A DNA stretch of 28,042 bases from a virus: positions 1 to 28,042 of IMG/VR virus record IMGVR_UViG_3300023284_000975; one strand, 5' to 3'. Shown here piece after piece: positions 1-6,994 of this stretch (position 1 is the stretch's first letter; every line of letters starts with the position of its first letter). The translations under genes were made by a program, and so were the position numbers. The notes under the pieces are model-generated. The model worked only from the letters and a program-made list of their open reading frames with translations. It made no database searches and was not told the DNA's origin.

Positions 1-15
1 GTTGATGATAACATA

Positions 16-33
16 ACAGGCTTTGGGGCCTGT
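16..33 (+). other. small hairpin upstream of first gene
   Basis: ACAGGC (16-21) and GCCTGT (28-33) form a perfect 6-bp stem with a 6-nt loop, just before the ribosome binding site of the first gene. The sequence after it is GGTTTTGG, which is not a real T-run. It could be a weak terminator of an upstream gene outside the window or a chance stem. Confidence 0.25.
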
Positions 34-47
34 GGTTTTGGAGATCA

Positions 48-584
48 ATGATGAAGAAGATAATATGGGTCTATGCTGATGAGAGCTTCATGCTCGGGCA
101 TCTCATGAAGGGCGGGAGGCTTGTAGCTTCTGTGACTTGGGGGGACGGAAGGATCGAGGAATTTATGGCCCCCATAATGTTTTACATGGTTCAAGACAGA
201 CTCAGCAGGGATGCTGGCGCCACAGTTCAATACTTCGAGACGGAAATGGAGTGGGCAGAGCGTATAGCATCTTTGGATGCTCCGATGGATGCAGTTAGTG
301 CATTCATTTGTGAGATCGAGGATTTGCCACATGATAGGAATACAACTACGCTTAGAAGTGCTTGGCGTTGGCGTGGGGGAGAGTGTGTTGTGGACATTCC
401 AGAAGCAAAGGTCGCTCGAAAGAGAGCTGCTCGGAGTATGGCTATAAGACGAATGAGTAGGTCATTTTCTGATGCTGAACGCAGAACCGTGGAGGCTGAC
501 CTTTCATCCGATGAGGCTGATGTTGATGCGTTGACTACAGCTGATGAACTTGAAACCTTCCGGCCTAGAAAAGGAAGCTCATGA
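48..584 (+). CDS. hypothetical phage protein, late region
   Basis: This is a 178-residue protein that I do not recognise. There are two adjacent ATG codons (48 and 51). A GGAG at 40-43 fits the second slightly better (7 nt spacing), so the product may begin at residue 2. The N-terminal two thirds look globular, with a WVYADESF start and a WRWRGGECVVDIP segment. The last 60 residues begin with a basic stretch (VARKRAARSMAIRRMSR) and continue as an acidic, probably helical tail. No signal peptide or membrane segment is seen. It overlaps the next gene by ATGA, so the two are probably translated together. Its position ahead of holin-like and lipoprotein genes suggests the end of the late gene block, but no function can be assigned. 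Confidence 0.75.
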   Translation: MMKKIIWVYADESFMLGHLMKGGRLVASVTWGDGRIEEFMAPIMFYMVQDRLSRDAGATVQYFETEMEWAERIASLDAPMDAVSAFICEIEDLPHDRNTTTLRSAWRWRGGECVVDIPEAKVARKRAARSMAIRRMSRSFSDAERRTVEADLSSDEADVDALTTADELETFRPRKGSS

Positions 585-874
585 AATTAACCATTGTAAC
601 TTTCTTGGTGTTTTGTCTTCTGTCCCCGGGTTTGGCGTATGGTCAGTTCCAGGCTTTATGCTTGCCGAGAGACGTTTTAGTCGAGAGTCTTAAAACACGT
701 TATGCTGAAGATCAAGTGGGAGCTGGTCTACTTTGGCAAGGTGTGGTTTTAGAGATTTGGGCTGTGGATAAAGGGGAGACGTTTTCTGCTTTGTTATCGT
801 TCCCTTCAGGAGTGAGTTGTTTAGTCGCCAATGGAGAAGGTTGGAGCACCAAGGAAAAAGGAGAAAAACGATGA
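581..874 (+). CDS. small secreted protein with signal peptide
   Basis: The 97-residue product starts with a typical Sec signal peptide (one Lys, hydrophobic core TIVTFLVFCLLSPGL, likely cut after AYG). The mature part has two cysteines, in ALCLPRD and VSCLVANGEGW, which could form a disulfide in the periplasm. The pattern of an early Cys, a YxEDQVGxGLL turn, a strand pair and a late Cys before GEGW matches a small secreted family that I recall from alphaproteobacterial genomes and phages. No biochemical role is known to me. ATG at 581 lies in the ATGA overlap with the previous stop, and its own stop overlaps the next start by ATGA. Translational coupling to the holin-like gene fits a role around lysis or the envelope, which is inference. 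Confidence 0.75.
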   Translation: MKLTIVTFLVFCLLSPGLAYGQFQALCLPRDVLVESLKTRYAEDQVGAGLLWQGVVLEIWAVDKGETFSALLSFPSGVSCLVANGEGWSTKEKGEKR

Positions 875-1035
875 ATACGAAAGTTAACAAGTCAGTCTAC
901 GCGGTTGCTATTGGAGCGGGGATTACAGTGCTGCAGAATGTTTTTCCCGACTTGATGCCGATTGAGTTGTGGGGGAGTATAGAGGTGGCTGTTGTTGGTC
1001 TCGCCGTCTACTTCATCACAAACAAACCAGCGTGA
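871..1035 (+). CDS. putative holin (small two-helix membrane protein)
   Basis: This 54-residue protein starts at ATG 871, which is preceded by AAGGAG and forms an ATGA overlap with the previous stop. A longer reading from 817 has no better ribosome site. The sequence is a short basic N-terminus, a hydrophobic stretch (SVYAVAIGAGITVLQNVF), a short DLMPIELW link and a second hydrophobic stretch (SIEVAVVGLAVYFIT) ending in NKPA. Two helices with short charged ends are typical of class II and r1t-type phage holins, which make holes in the inner membrane to release endolysin. No endolysin lies in the window. The assignment rests on size, topology and position next to a lipoprotein and a membrane-anchored coiled-coil protein, not on a diagnostic motif. 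Confidence 0.6.
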   Translation: MNTKVNKSVYAVAIGAGITVLQNVFPDLMPIELWGSIEVAVVGLAVYFITNKPA

Positions 1036-1096
1036 TGTCTCCCTGCACGCTGAAACTTGAGAGGGGGTGGCCCTTCTCCTTTTGGAGTACTTAGCT

Positions 1097-1318
1097 ATGA
1101 GAAGCACCATTGTAATTCTTGTTGTGTTACTCACCGGGTGTTCGGTAGCGACGCAACAGATCGACCGTATTACCGGGACGGATATCAAACAGCGTTGTGT
1201 TGATTACCAAGGGGTTCTGACGACGGCCGTTGCCTTACAGGAAATAAGGCCTACTGCTGCAAGGGCTGAAAGAATTGTTGGGTACAGACTGTTCATGGCG
1301 GCCAACTGTTCGAAGTGA
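1097..1318 (+). CDS. small lipoprotein, lysis region
   Basis: Starting at ATG 1097 the product has 73 residues, with a short lipoprotein signal: hydrophobic IVILVVLLTGC with the lipobox LTGC placing the lipidated Cys at residue 15. A GTG at 1067 would extend it but puts a Glu inside the signal, so 1097 is preferred (GGAG at 1083-1086). The mature part (SVATQQIDRITGTDIKQRC onward) is about 59 residues with two further cysteines near its two ends. It is not proline-rich like lambda Rz1, but its size, lipidation and position between a holin-like gene and a membrane-anchored coiled-coil protein would suit an outer-membrane spanin subunit. That role is inferred only. Confidence 0.6.
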   Translation: MRSTIVILVVLLTGCSVATQQIDRITGTDIKQRCVDYQGVLTTAVALQEIRPTAARAERIVGYRLFMAANCSK

Positions 1319-1324
1319 GGATTG

Positions 1325-1368
1325 AGTGAAAGGTGGCATTCATCGGGACTTAAATGCCACCTTTCACT
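1325..1368. repeat. perfect 16-bp inverted repeat
   Basis: AGTGAAAGGTGGCATT (1325-1340) is followed, after a 12-nt spacer, by its exact reverse complement (1353-1368). Neither side has a T-run, so it is not a standard intrinsic terminator. It lies between two lysis-region genes, directly before the ribosome site of the gene at 1381. Fifteen of the 16 bases recur at 27955-27969 beside the leftward promoter. A protein-binding site or an RNA hairpin controlling translation of the next gene are both possible. Confidence 0.8.
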
Positions 1369-1380
1369 AAGGAGAAGGAG

Positions 1381-1686
1381 ATGTTCAAGATGTTAGGAGC
1401 ATTGACATCCGGTGTCACTATCCTTGGCTTGACCCTTGGTGGTGCCTTTTGGCTCGATGACCGTCACGCGAGTCAGGATGACTTCCTCAAACTTGACAAG
1501 GTTGGGGGGTTGTTGGAGAAGAGGATAGATAAAAAGATCGAACAGGATAAAATCGACGTCATCCGTCGGAAGTATGAATTCCTCCTTCTCCTCAAACGTT
1601 GTCGTCAGCCCGAGTTCCAGGGAGTATGCGCCGTGTGGAAGCGACAATCCGAGCAAATGCAGAAGGCTTTGGATAGGAAGAAGTGA
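1381..1686 (+). CDS. membrane-anchored coiled-coil protein, possible inner-membrane spanin
   Basis: ATG 1381 follows a strong AAGGAGAAGGAG site. An upstream ATG at 1354 lies inside the inverted repeat and is unlikely to be used. The 101-residue product has one N-terminal membrane segment (MLGALTSGVTILGLTLGGAFWL). A charged helical region follows (LEKRIDKKIEQDKIDVIRRK), then two Cys in RCRQPEFQGVC and a basic end. A single N-terminal anchor plus a charged helical outer domain is the architecture of an i-spanin such as Rz, and the preceding gene encodes a lipoprotein. This pairing is suggestive but unproven. Its last 95 nt overlap the end of the leftward kinase gene. Confidence 0.65.
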   Translation: MFKMLGALTSGVTILGLTLGGAFWLDDRHASQDDFLKLDKVGGLLEKRIDKKIEQDKIDVIRRKYEFLLLLKRCRQPEFQGVCAVWKRQSEQMQKALDRKK

Positions 1687-2200
1687 GTCTTCTGTCCACG
1701 TAGCTCTCAAGGTCGGAGATTGTCCCAGTGTTCCAGTACGTAACTTGGGTCAATATCGAGTCAATGAGAGCTTCACTTTCATGAGGACTTACCCTGTAAC
1801 CTTCCCTGTAAATTTTCCAAATCTTTCCTTGGCGATGCATTACCTCCTCAGCTTCATTTGGGAAGCGTAAGTCGTCAGCGACTACTTTCCCATCCTTTCC
1901 AAGTATCTTTTTTGCCTCCTCCCACCAAAGGTTAATCCACAGCCTGTCGTGAACCAGTCTCCTTCCCCATTCTGTTCCAAGAGTCTCCATGACATGACGA
2001 GGAGTTTCCCCACATAGGAGTTTGCAGGGGGCCTCCTTCAGGTTGCCGTAAAGGTGCGCCTCCGTTAACCCAAGGGCTAGGAGCATTTTCTTCAACGGGT
2101 CTGTAAAACTAACCCTAGTGTACCCGTACTTTGTTACCAAGTGGCGGGCGACTTCTGATTTTCCCGAGCCCTTGAAACCCGTTATAGCTATCAAACGCAT
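1592..2200 (-). CDS. deoxynucleoside monophosphate kinase
   Basis: This 202-residue P-loop kinase phosphorylates deoxynucleoside monophosphates to diphosphates. The Walker A motif ITGFKGSGKS is at residues 6-15. It is followed by the family's YxxVSFTDPLKKM segment, a METLGTEWGR motif near residue 73, VVADDLRFPNEAE (a lid/Walker B-like region) and a conserved HESE near residue 139. The start is supported by AAGGAG 8 nt upstream. The family usually ends shortly after the YVNxGTxxDL-type segment (here YWNTGTISDLESYVD). The last 30 or so residues are extra and are read antisense to the end of the rightward gene at 1381-1686. With ribonucleotide reductase and ThyX in the same operon it would feed dNTP synthesis for phage replication. 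Confidence 0.9.
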   Translation of the reverse strand: MRLIAITGFKGSGKSEVARHLVTKYGYTRVSFTDPLKKMLLALGLTEAHLYGNLKEAPCKLLCGETPRHVMETLGTEWGRRLVHDRLWINLWWEEAKKILGKDGKVVADDLRFPNEAEEVMHRQGKIWKIYREGYRVSPHESEALIDSILTQVTYWNTGTISDLESYVDRRLTSSYPKPSAFARIVASTRRILPGTRADDNV

Positions 2201-2495
2201 CTTGTGACTCCTTCACAGCATTTATGAGAAAAAGGGGCATGGTTGGAGGTTTCTTACGTCGAATGGCGTAATACTCGTAGTCGAACTCCCCCTTACGTGA
2301 CAAGGTGAGGAGAATTTGTTTTTCCTCCTCAAGCCAGAGCGCGAGTTCGGAAAGTGCGGTTATTCTCTGTCCGAGGAGGGTTAGTTCGTGGATGGATTTA
2401 AGATAGGCGAACGCACCAGTGAAGTAGATGAGGGTGTCTCCAGGTTTCATTCTTTGAACTGTGCCAAGGAATGTCGTTATATTCATCACCTTCAT
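2115..2495 (-). CDS. hypothetical phage protein
   Basis: This is a 126-residue soluble protein of unknown function. ATG 2495 has an AAAGGAGAA ribosome site 7-8 nt upstream. The N-terminal half contains VQRMKPGDTLIYFTGAFAYL and a predicted helix rich in Leu and Glu (LSELALWLEEEKQILL). A basic patch, YYAIRRKKPPTMP, follows. The last 28 codons overlap the start of the kinase gene by 86 nt in another frame, an unusually long same-strand overlap for this operon, where overlaps are normally 1-8 nt. The extended C-terminus may therefore be a recent extension. I recognise no catalytic motif. Confidence 0.65.
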   Translation of the reverse strand: MKVMNITTFLGTVQRMKPGDTLIYFTGAFAYLKSIHELTLLGQRITALSELALWLEEEKQILLTLSRKGEFDYEYYAIRRKKPPTMPLFLINAVKESQDAFDSYNGFQGLGKIRSRPPLGNKVRVH

Positions 2496-2508
2496 GGCGC
2501 GTTCTCCT

Positions 2509-2727
2509 TTAGGTCTGGTCGATGACTTTGGTACCGAGGACTTTTGCCATTGTGTTGGCGAGTTTCTTCGTTATGTCTCGACTTTGACTCGTTGCCGACC
2601 GCCACTGAATATTGTTAGTACCAGTGAGGACAACAACTGCGTAGTGGTCGCGCCCCACGTATGGAGTCGGTGGCTCCTTTAACACGACAGACAGTTTCGT
2701 CTCTTTCACTTTCGTTGTCTTCGCCAT
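2509..2727 (-). CDS. small basic hypothetical protein
   Basis: The 72-residue product starts at ATG 2727 behind a strong AGGAGGT site. It is lysine-rich at the N-terminus (MAKTTKVKETK), has a central strand-like HYAVVVLTGTNNIQW and a helical end with KKLANTMAKVLGTKV. No membrane segment or cysteine is present. It follows the ribonucleotide reductase gene by 9 nt, so it is co-transcribed with nucleotide metabolism genes. Function is unknown. Confidence 0.65.
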   Translation of the reverse strand: MAKTTKVKETKLSVVLKEPPTPYVGRDHYAVVVLTGTNNIQWRSATSQSRDITKKLANTMAKVLGTKVIDQT

Positions 2728-2736
2728 AGTGACCTC

Positions 2737-4500
2737 CTAGTCACAGGTTTTCTTGCCCGTCTTTAAATCGACGTAGCAAGCATCGCTTGAGTCCCCGACG
2801 TTCAGGATGCCGTACCTCTTCCCTTCAGGGTTAAAAGTCGTACACCCTTTTGCTCCTCCCCTCCAAGCAATGAGGTAAATCTCTCCGAAGTCCTCCCATT
2901 TCATCTTTGGGTTAACATTGCAGGTCTTACTCACCGCGCTGTCAACGTGTTTCGTCACGGCGAGGAGGGTTTTTAGATGATCCTGCACAGTGCACTTCGT
3001 GGCGACCTTTCCCTTCACCTTGAACACCCTGTAGCCGTAATCCAGTACTCTCTCTTTCCGTATCCCATCGAATTCTTGGATGTCTCTGGTGTAGGAATAG
3101 GAGAAGACGGGCTCTATCCCGGAGGATATGTTATCTGCAGCAAGGCTGATCGTTCCCGTTGGTGCAATGGAGGTTAGGTGGGAATTCCTGATCCCATAGA
3201 GCCGTATCATCTCCTGCACGAGCTTTGATCTCGTCTTTATAAAGTTTCCGGCGAGATATTTCTCTTTATCGAAGAGAGGAAAGGGGCCTTTCTCTCTTGC
3301 CAAATTGGTTGAGGCTATATAGCATCCCTCACATATCGCGTTCATTATTCTTTCTGTTAACTGTATAGCTCCCTTGGTCCCGTAGGGCTTACCGAGGGCT
3401 TCAATAGCATTGGCCAGTCCCGTTATCCCCAAACCCATTCGACGTTTCGATTTTGCCTCCACTTTTTGTTGAACAAGAGGATATGTTGCCACGTCAATTA
3501 TGTTGTCCATTGCTCGGACCACGACTTCAACGTCCTTCAAAAGTTGGTGCCAGTTGAAGTACCGTTTCTTTGATTTATCTGTCATTATGTACTTCACTAG
3601 GTTGAAGGAACCGAGAAGACATGCTCCGTATGGCGGGAGGGGCTGCTCTCCACAGGGATTTGTTGCAGCTATTGTTTCACAGTAGTAAAGGTTATTCATC
3701 TCGTTGACGCGATCGATGAAGATCACGCCGGGCTCGGCCCAATCCCAAGTGGACCGCATTATCATTTCCCAGAGATTCCGTGGGTCAATACGGCTGTGCA
3801 CTCGACCACCCCATTTGAGTTCAAAATCTGCCCCATTGATTACGGAGTGCATGAACTCGTCTGTGATAGCTATGGAGGTGTTGAAGCCTTTCAACTCCGT
3901 CGTGTTCTGCTTCGCGCGGATGTACTCTTCTATGTCAGGGCTATCTACACGGAGGACTGCCATCTGAGCGCCTCTACGATGCCCGGCGGAACTGACGGTG
4001 AGGCAGACGGCATTGAATATTTCCAGGAATGAGACCGGGCCGCTGGCGCCACTGTTCAACGTCTCTATGAGAGTTCCACGAGGACGAAGAGTGGAGAAAT
4101 CATAACCTATCCCTCCCCCCATCCGCATAGTCTGTGCGGCTTCAGCAGCCCTTGCCATAATACCACCCTCGGCGAAGAAATCCCCGTTCTCGATCCCTGC
4201 GACGAAGTTGTCCTGCAACGTCCCGGAGACAAAACAGTTGAAGGGAGTAATCCCTCGTGGAGAACCCACGGAGACTTGTGCTCGTCCGGCGAGAAGGAAG
4301 CGTTGGGCGAGGAGGATTTTCCGGAAGGTGTGGTAGTGTTCGGAGTTGTCGGCGAGAGCCGCGGCAATCCGGTTCATTCCCTCTGTGAAGGTCTCATTTT
4401 CGAGGAGATGTTTGGATTTTTGGATCTCTTGTGATACTCTGAGAGTTGGCCCCACTGGTTTTTCCTCATTCATTCGTGAGCTTTCCATCTTCTTCCTCAT
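2737..4500 (-). CDS. nrdJ: ribonucleotide reductase, class II (adenosylcobalamin-dependent)
   Basis: This 587-residue enzyme converts ribonucleotides to deoxyribonucleotides using a cobalamin-generated thiyl radical. Signs of the family are the N-terminal redox Cys in TPFNCFVSG (C89), the RMGGGIGYDFSTLRPRG segment, SAGHRRGAQ, the active-site NPCGEQ motif (N281, C283, E285) and SIAPTGTISLAADNISSGIEP near residue 450. Two cysteines near the C-terminus (C575 and C586) probably act as the shuttle pair. No small NrdB-type radical subunit is nearby, which agrees with class II. At 587 residues it is a compact single-chain form. The start overlaps the previous stop by ATGA; an internal ATG at codon 5 is an alternative. 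The phage would depend on host cobalamin. With ThyX and the dNMP kinase it makes a complete dNTP-supply set. Confidence 0.95.
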   Translation of the reverse strand: MRKKMESSRMNEEKPVGPTLRVSQEIQKSKHLLENETFTEGMNRIAAALADNSEHYHTFRKILLAQRFLLAGRAQVSVGSPRGITPFNCFVSGTLQDNFVAGIENGDFFAEGGIMARAAEAAQTMRMGGGIGYDFSTLRPRGTLIETLNSGASGPVSFLEIFNAVCLTVSSAGHRRGAQMAVLRVDSPDIEEYIRAKQNTTELKGFNTSIAITDEFMHSVINGADFELKWGGRVHSRIDPRNLWEMIMRSTWDWAEPGVIFIDRVNEMNNLYYCETIAATNPCGEQPLPPYGACLLGSFNLVKYIMTDKSKKRYFNWHQLLKDVEVVVRAMDNIIDVATYPLVQQKVEAKSKRRMGLGITGLANAIEALGKPYGTKGAIQLTERIMNAICEGCYIASTNLAREKGPFPLFDKEKYLAGNFIKTRSKLVQEMIRLYGIRNSHLTSIAPTGTISLAADNISSGIEPVFSYSYTRDIQEFDGIRKERVLDYGYRVFKVKGKVATKCTVQDHLKTLLAVTKHVDSAVSKTCNVNPKMKWEDFGEIYLIAWRGGAKGCTTFNPEGKRYGILNVGDSSDACYVDLKTGKKTCD

Positions 4501-5702
4501 TCTTTAGTAGCTTCAATTACAACTCTGTTCTCTACTTGCTTTTGTATTATCAAGTTGGCCCCTATTAACGATCGTAATATACGCTCGTAAGTATCGACGG
4601 TCATTACTTTAATGAAGTGTCTATAAAGGGTGGACTTCGTAAGGTTCTCTCCATTCTTCAGTCGGAGAAATTGCAGCACGTCTGCCGCTAATGTCATTTC
4701 AACTTCCTTATTCATCTGGCCGAAAACATGGGGCATGTCTGCTTCTAACTCAGTTATACGCTTGTTGGCAAGTTGTAACTCATCTGCTGTTATTACGAGA
4801 TCATTCTTAGTGGAGGCTGCAAGAACCATAGCGAGCTTATGAATATGGGTTTGTTTTCGGGCCAAGTAACCAGAGAACTTATCCCCAAGGAGTTCTTTAT
4901 TAGACCCTTCCTCATTGTGTCGTTCATACCAAGCAGTTCCCCACTCTATCGTATCAGGAGCAAGAGTGTAAGAGCCAACGAGGTTTGATATGACTTCAAG
5001 ATCATGGATTAAGGCGAGTTGTTTGTCTCGATGGTCTGGTGGTAAATGCAGGAAAGGATAGGCGACGAGTTTCCTCTTCTTCTCCGCGTACACGAAAATG
5101 GAACGAGAGGCCAAGCCTCCTCCATAGAAATAATCGGTGAAGTTTTCTGCAACCCAGGCCGGAGTCGTACAGCCTATAATGTTTATCCAAGGAGACTTAA
5201 TAACCTCTTCTCCATCCTTCTTCGTAATTTTCTTCCAGGCCCCAGGATCACCGTCCCACAGAGATGTAAGGACATCTATTAACTCTCTATTCCTGGGATC
5301 AAGGAAGGTTCCCAATTCAGATGCCACGATGGTTATTGCTGACATGTACATGGTCTCGTCGGTGTTGGGGAGGGGGATTTCTTCTCCAGACTTCGACATG
5401 ACTTGAACCAGCGCTTGCCATGTACTGGCTGCGGGGCCGAAATTAATGTAAGGAAGCTCACCGAGGAGTTTCATACCAATGGCTGCGGTCGTGGACTTTG
5501 ATACTATCCCTGCAGGAGAAACGAAGAAAATAAAGAAGTTAGGAGTCCATTCAAAGTAACCCATATGTAACCAGACCCGGCGGCGGAGTGCTCCTGCTAT
5601 AGCGCTGACGCCAGTCCAGAAGTGAAACCTCTCAGGGGCTTCAGAGTGTTGGGTGTATTCGAGGTATGCTTCTAGCCAGTTACTGATACATCGTTGTTCC
5701 AC
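4497..5702 (-). CDS. DUF3987-like primase/helicase-type ATPase
   Basis: The 401-residue protein begins at GTG 5702 with GAGGGG 5 nt upstream, inside the end of the polymerase gene. The N-terminus (NWLEAYLEYTQHSEAPERFHFWTG) and the P-loop-like segment VSPAGIVSKSTTA (about residues 61-73) resemble DUF3987-type phage proteins linked to primase/helicase functions. The Walker A is altered: the usual GKS/T reads SKS. A Walker B-like AITIVASELGTFLD (about 122-135) and a sensor-like INIIGCTTPAWVAENF (about 174-189) follow, and the C-terminus looks like a winged-helix DNA-binding domain. It lies between polymerase and ribonucleotide reductase and is probably the phage's replicative helicase or loader. 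That role is inferred from family and place. Overlaps are 23 nt upstream and ATGA downstream. Confidence 0.7.
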   Translation of the reverse strand: MEQRCISNWLEAYLEYTQHSEAPERFHFWTGVSAIAGALRRRVWLHMGYFEWTPNFFIFFVSPAGIVSKSTTAAIGMKLLGELPYINFGPAASTWQALVQVMSKSGEEIPLPNTDETMYMSAITIVASELGTFLDPRNRELIDVLTSLWDGDPGAWKKITKKDGEEVIKSPWINIIGCTTPAWVAENFTDYFYGGGLASRSIFVYAEKKRKLVAYPFLHLPPDHRDKQLALIHDLEVISNLVGSYTLAPDTIEWGTAWYERHNEEGSNKELLGDKFSGYLARKQTHIHKLAMVLAASTKNDLVITADELQLANKRITELEADMPHVFGQMNKEVEMTLAADVLQFLRLKNGENLTKSTLYRHFIKVMTVDTYERILRSLIGANLIIQKQVENRVVIEATKE

Positions 5703-6483
5703 TGTTGCCCCTCAACATTGCTGGTTTCCAAGTCCCTTCCGAAACCTCCATCTCCCAACAACCATTCATCTTCCTGTGGGGCTTAATATCCCCCCAGCTA
5801 ATTTCACTAACTGCGGTTGTTACGGGGATGGTTAGAGGGTCATCATATGGGACTGGGACTTCCATCTGTTCGATTATCTTGTCGAGGATTTCAGGATACG
5901 TTTCCATTGGTGCTTGCATTACGAGGGAGTCGTGGACTTGGAGGAGAAGTTGAACTTCGGGGAGGTTTGAGTCTATGTTGATCAGGCCTTGGTTGGTCAC
6001 GAGAGCTACTGTAGACTGTGGTATCCATGCTAGTGCTTGGTGGAGCGTTTCTGGGTTGAGTCTGTCAAAGAAAAATCTTCTAAAGCCGAATTTATTGCGG
6101 ATTGTACGAGTAGTTTCAAGGTCAAATTTAATTCGGGATTGCCAGATGGGGATTTTGGGGTGCGTGCCAAGCCAGCTATTAATGAATTGTTGTGCTTGTT
6201 GTGTAGTACCACCAATGTAGGTAGAGAGAGTGCGAGCGGAGACACCGTAGTTGACAGCATGGACGCCCTGTTTGGCCTGCTGGTAAGTACAGCCGATAGC
6301 TTTCGCATTCTCCTCATGAATATTGAGACCAGAGCGGAAGATATCCTTGAGCTCCTCGTCGTCAGCGTCCCAGGCCACGACTTGAGCGTCTGCGCGTTGG
6401 AGATCGGCATCTATGATTATGTATCCTGGGTCAGGGAGGAACATCCTCCTCAAATTCGGTAACTCTACTGTCGAGGCCACCAT
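5680..6483 (-). CDS. DNA polymerase I, C-terminal catalytic part (split gene)
   Basis: This 267-residue protein is the palm/fingers part of a family A DNA polymerase. It starts just before motif A (IIIDADLQRADAQ; D25 is the metal-binding Asp). It contains a motif B-like KQGVHAVNYGVSARTL (H75, Y79) and ends after motif C (LLQVHDSLV, H184-D185). Against E. coli Pol I, the K758 position reads His, F762 reads Tyr and the YG of motif B is missing. I recall the same pattern in other phage polymerases of this type. It is in the same reading frame as the N-terminal part upstream and is separated from it only by the HNH gene. ATG 6483 follows the HNH stop by one base, with no good ribosome site, so translation is probably coupled. 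Alone it lacks the thumb and exonuclease; activity would need association with the other half. Confidence 0.88.
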   Translation of the reverse strand: MVASTVELPNLRRMFLPDPGYIIIDADLQRADAQVVAWDADDEELKDIFRSGLNIHEENAKAIGCTYQQAKQGVHAVNYGVSARTLSTYIGGTTQQAQQFINSWLGTHPKIPIWQSRIKFDLETTRTIRNKFGFRRFFFDRLNPETLHQALAWIPQSTVALVTNQGLINIDSNLPEVQLLLQVHDSLVMQAPMETYPEILDKIIEQMEVPVPYDDPLTIPVTTAVSEISWGDIKPHRKMNGCWEMEVSEGTWKPAMLRGNSGTTMYQ

Positions 6484-6484
6484 T

Positions 6485-6994
6485 TTAATAGTCTCTTGGT
6501 ATACTAGGTTGTTGGTGCCCTCCAGAATAACTCCAGTGTTCTTTTCCTTTTATGTACGCTCCCTGTCTTTTATTTTCTGTTTTAATGTAATTGTACAAGG
6601 TACTTACGCTTACCTTCAAATATTGAGATATGTATTTAATGGAGCGCCCCTCGAAGCGCATTGCGTTTATTTGTTTTACAGCATCTGCAGTAATTTTCCT
6701 GTTAAAGCCCCCATCTCTTTGTCGTATAATCATGTCTCTTGTATTGTCTTTATGTGTTCCTAGAGTTAAATGGGAAGGTTCAAGGCATTCTGGAGTGTCA
6801 CAGGTATGTCTTATAATGAGATCTTTTGGAATGCTCCCGTTCAAAAGTTCCCAAAGGACTCTAGCTGCATGTCTGGTTTTTCCTTCATACCAGAATATGG
6901 GATACCCATCTTTATCTTTCCCACCTGTCCATTGAGTACATTCGGAGGAAGTTTCTACTACGTACTGCGCCATTCTATCTATAGTGTTCATCAT
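6485..6994 (-). CDS. HNH homing endonuclease inserted in the polymerase gene
   Basis: The 169-residue protein has an HNH_3-type nuclease core: RHAARVLWELLNG (H42), then IIRHTCDTPECLEPSHLTLG (H63, C65, C70, H75), and HKDNTRDMI with N84. After it, residues 100-137 (ITADAVKQINAM to STLYNYIK) form a helix-turn-helix that probably recognises DNA. Such enzymes cut an unoccupied allele and spread the gene by repair. The start ATG overlaps the TGA of the polymerase N-terminal part (GAATGATG), with GGAG upstream. The TAA stop is one base before the ATG of the C-terminal part. The insert is 510 nt, a multiple of three, and the ORF fills it completely, so no group I intron core can be present. Confidence 0.9.
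   Translation of the reverse strand: MMNTIDRMAQYVVETSSECTQWTGGKDKDGYPIFWYEGKTRHAARVLWELLNGSIPKDLIIRHTCDTPECLEPSHLTLGTHKDNTRDMIIRQRDGGFNRKITADAVKQINAMRFEGRSIKYISQYLKVSVSTLYNYIKTENKRQGAYIKGKEHWSYSGGHQQPSIPRDY

Noticed and set aside
1325-1368. intrinsic terminator
   Set aside because: The palindrome is not followed by a T-run on either strand and lies just before a good ribosome site.
6485-6994. group I intron or intein in the polymerase gene
   Set aside because: The HNH ORF takes up the entire 510-nt insert, leaving no room for an intron core. It is in another frame from the polymerase with its own start and stop, so it is not an intein.
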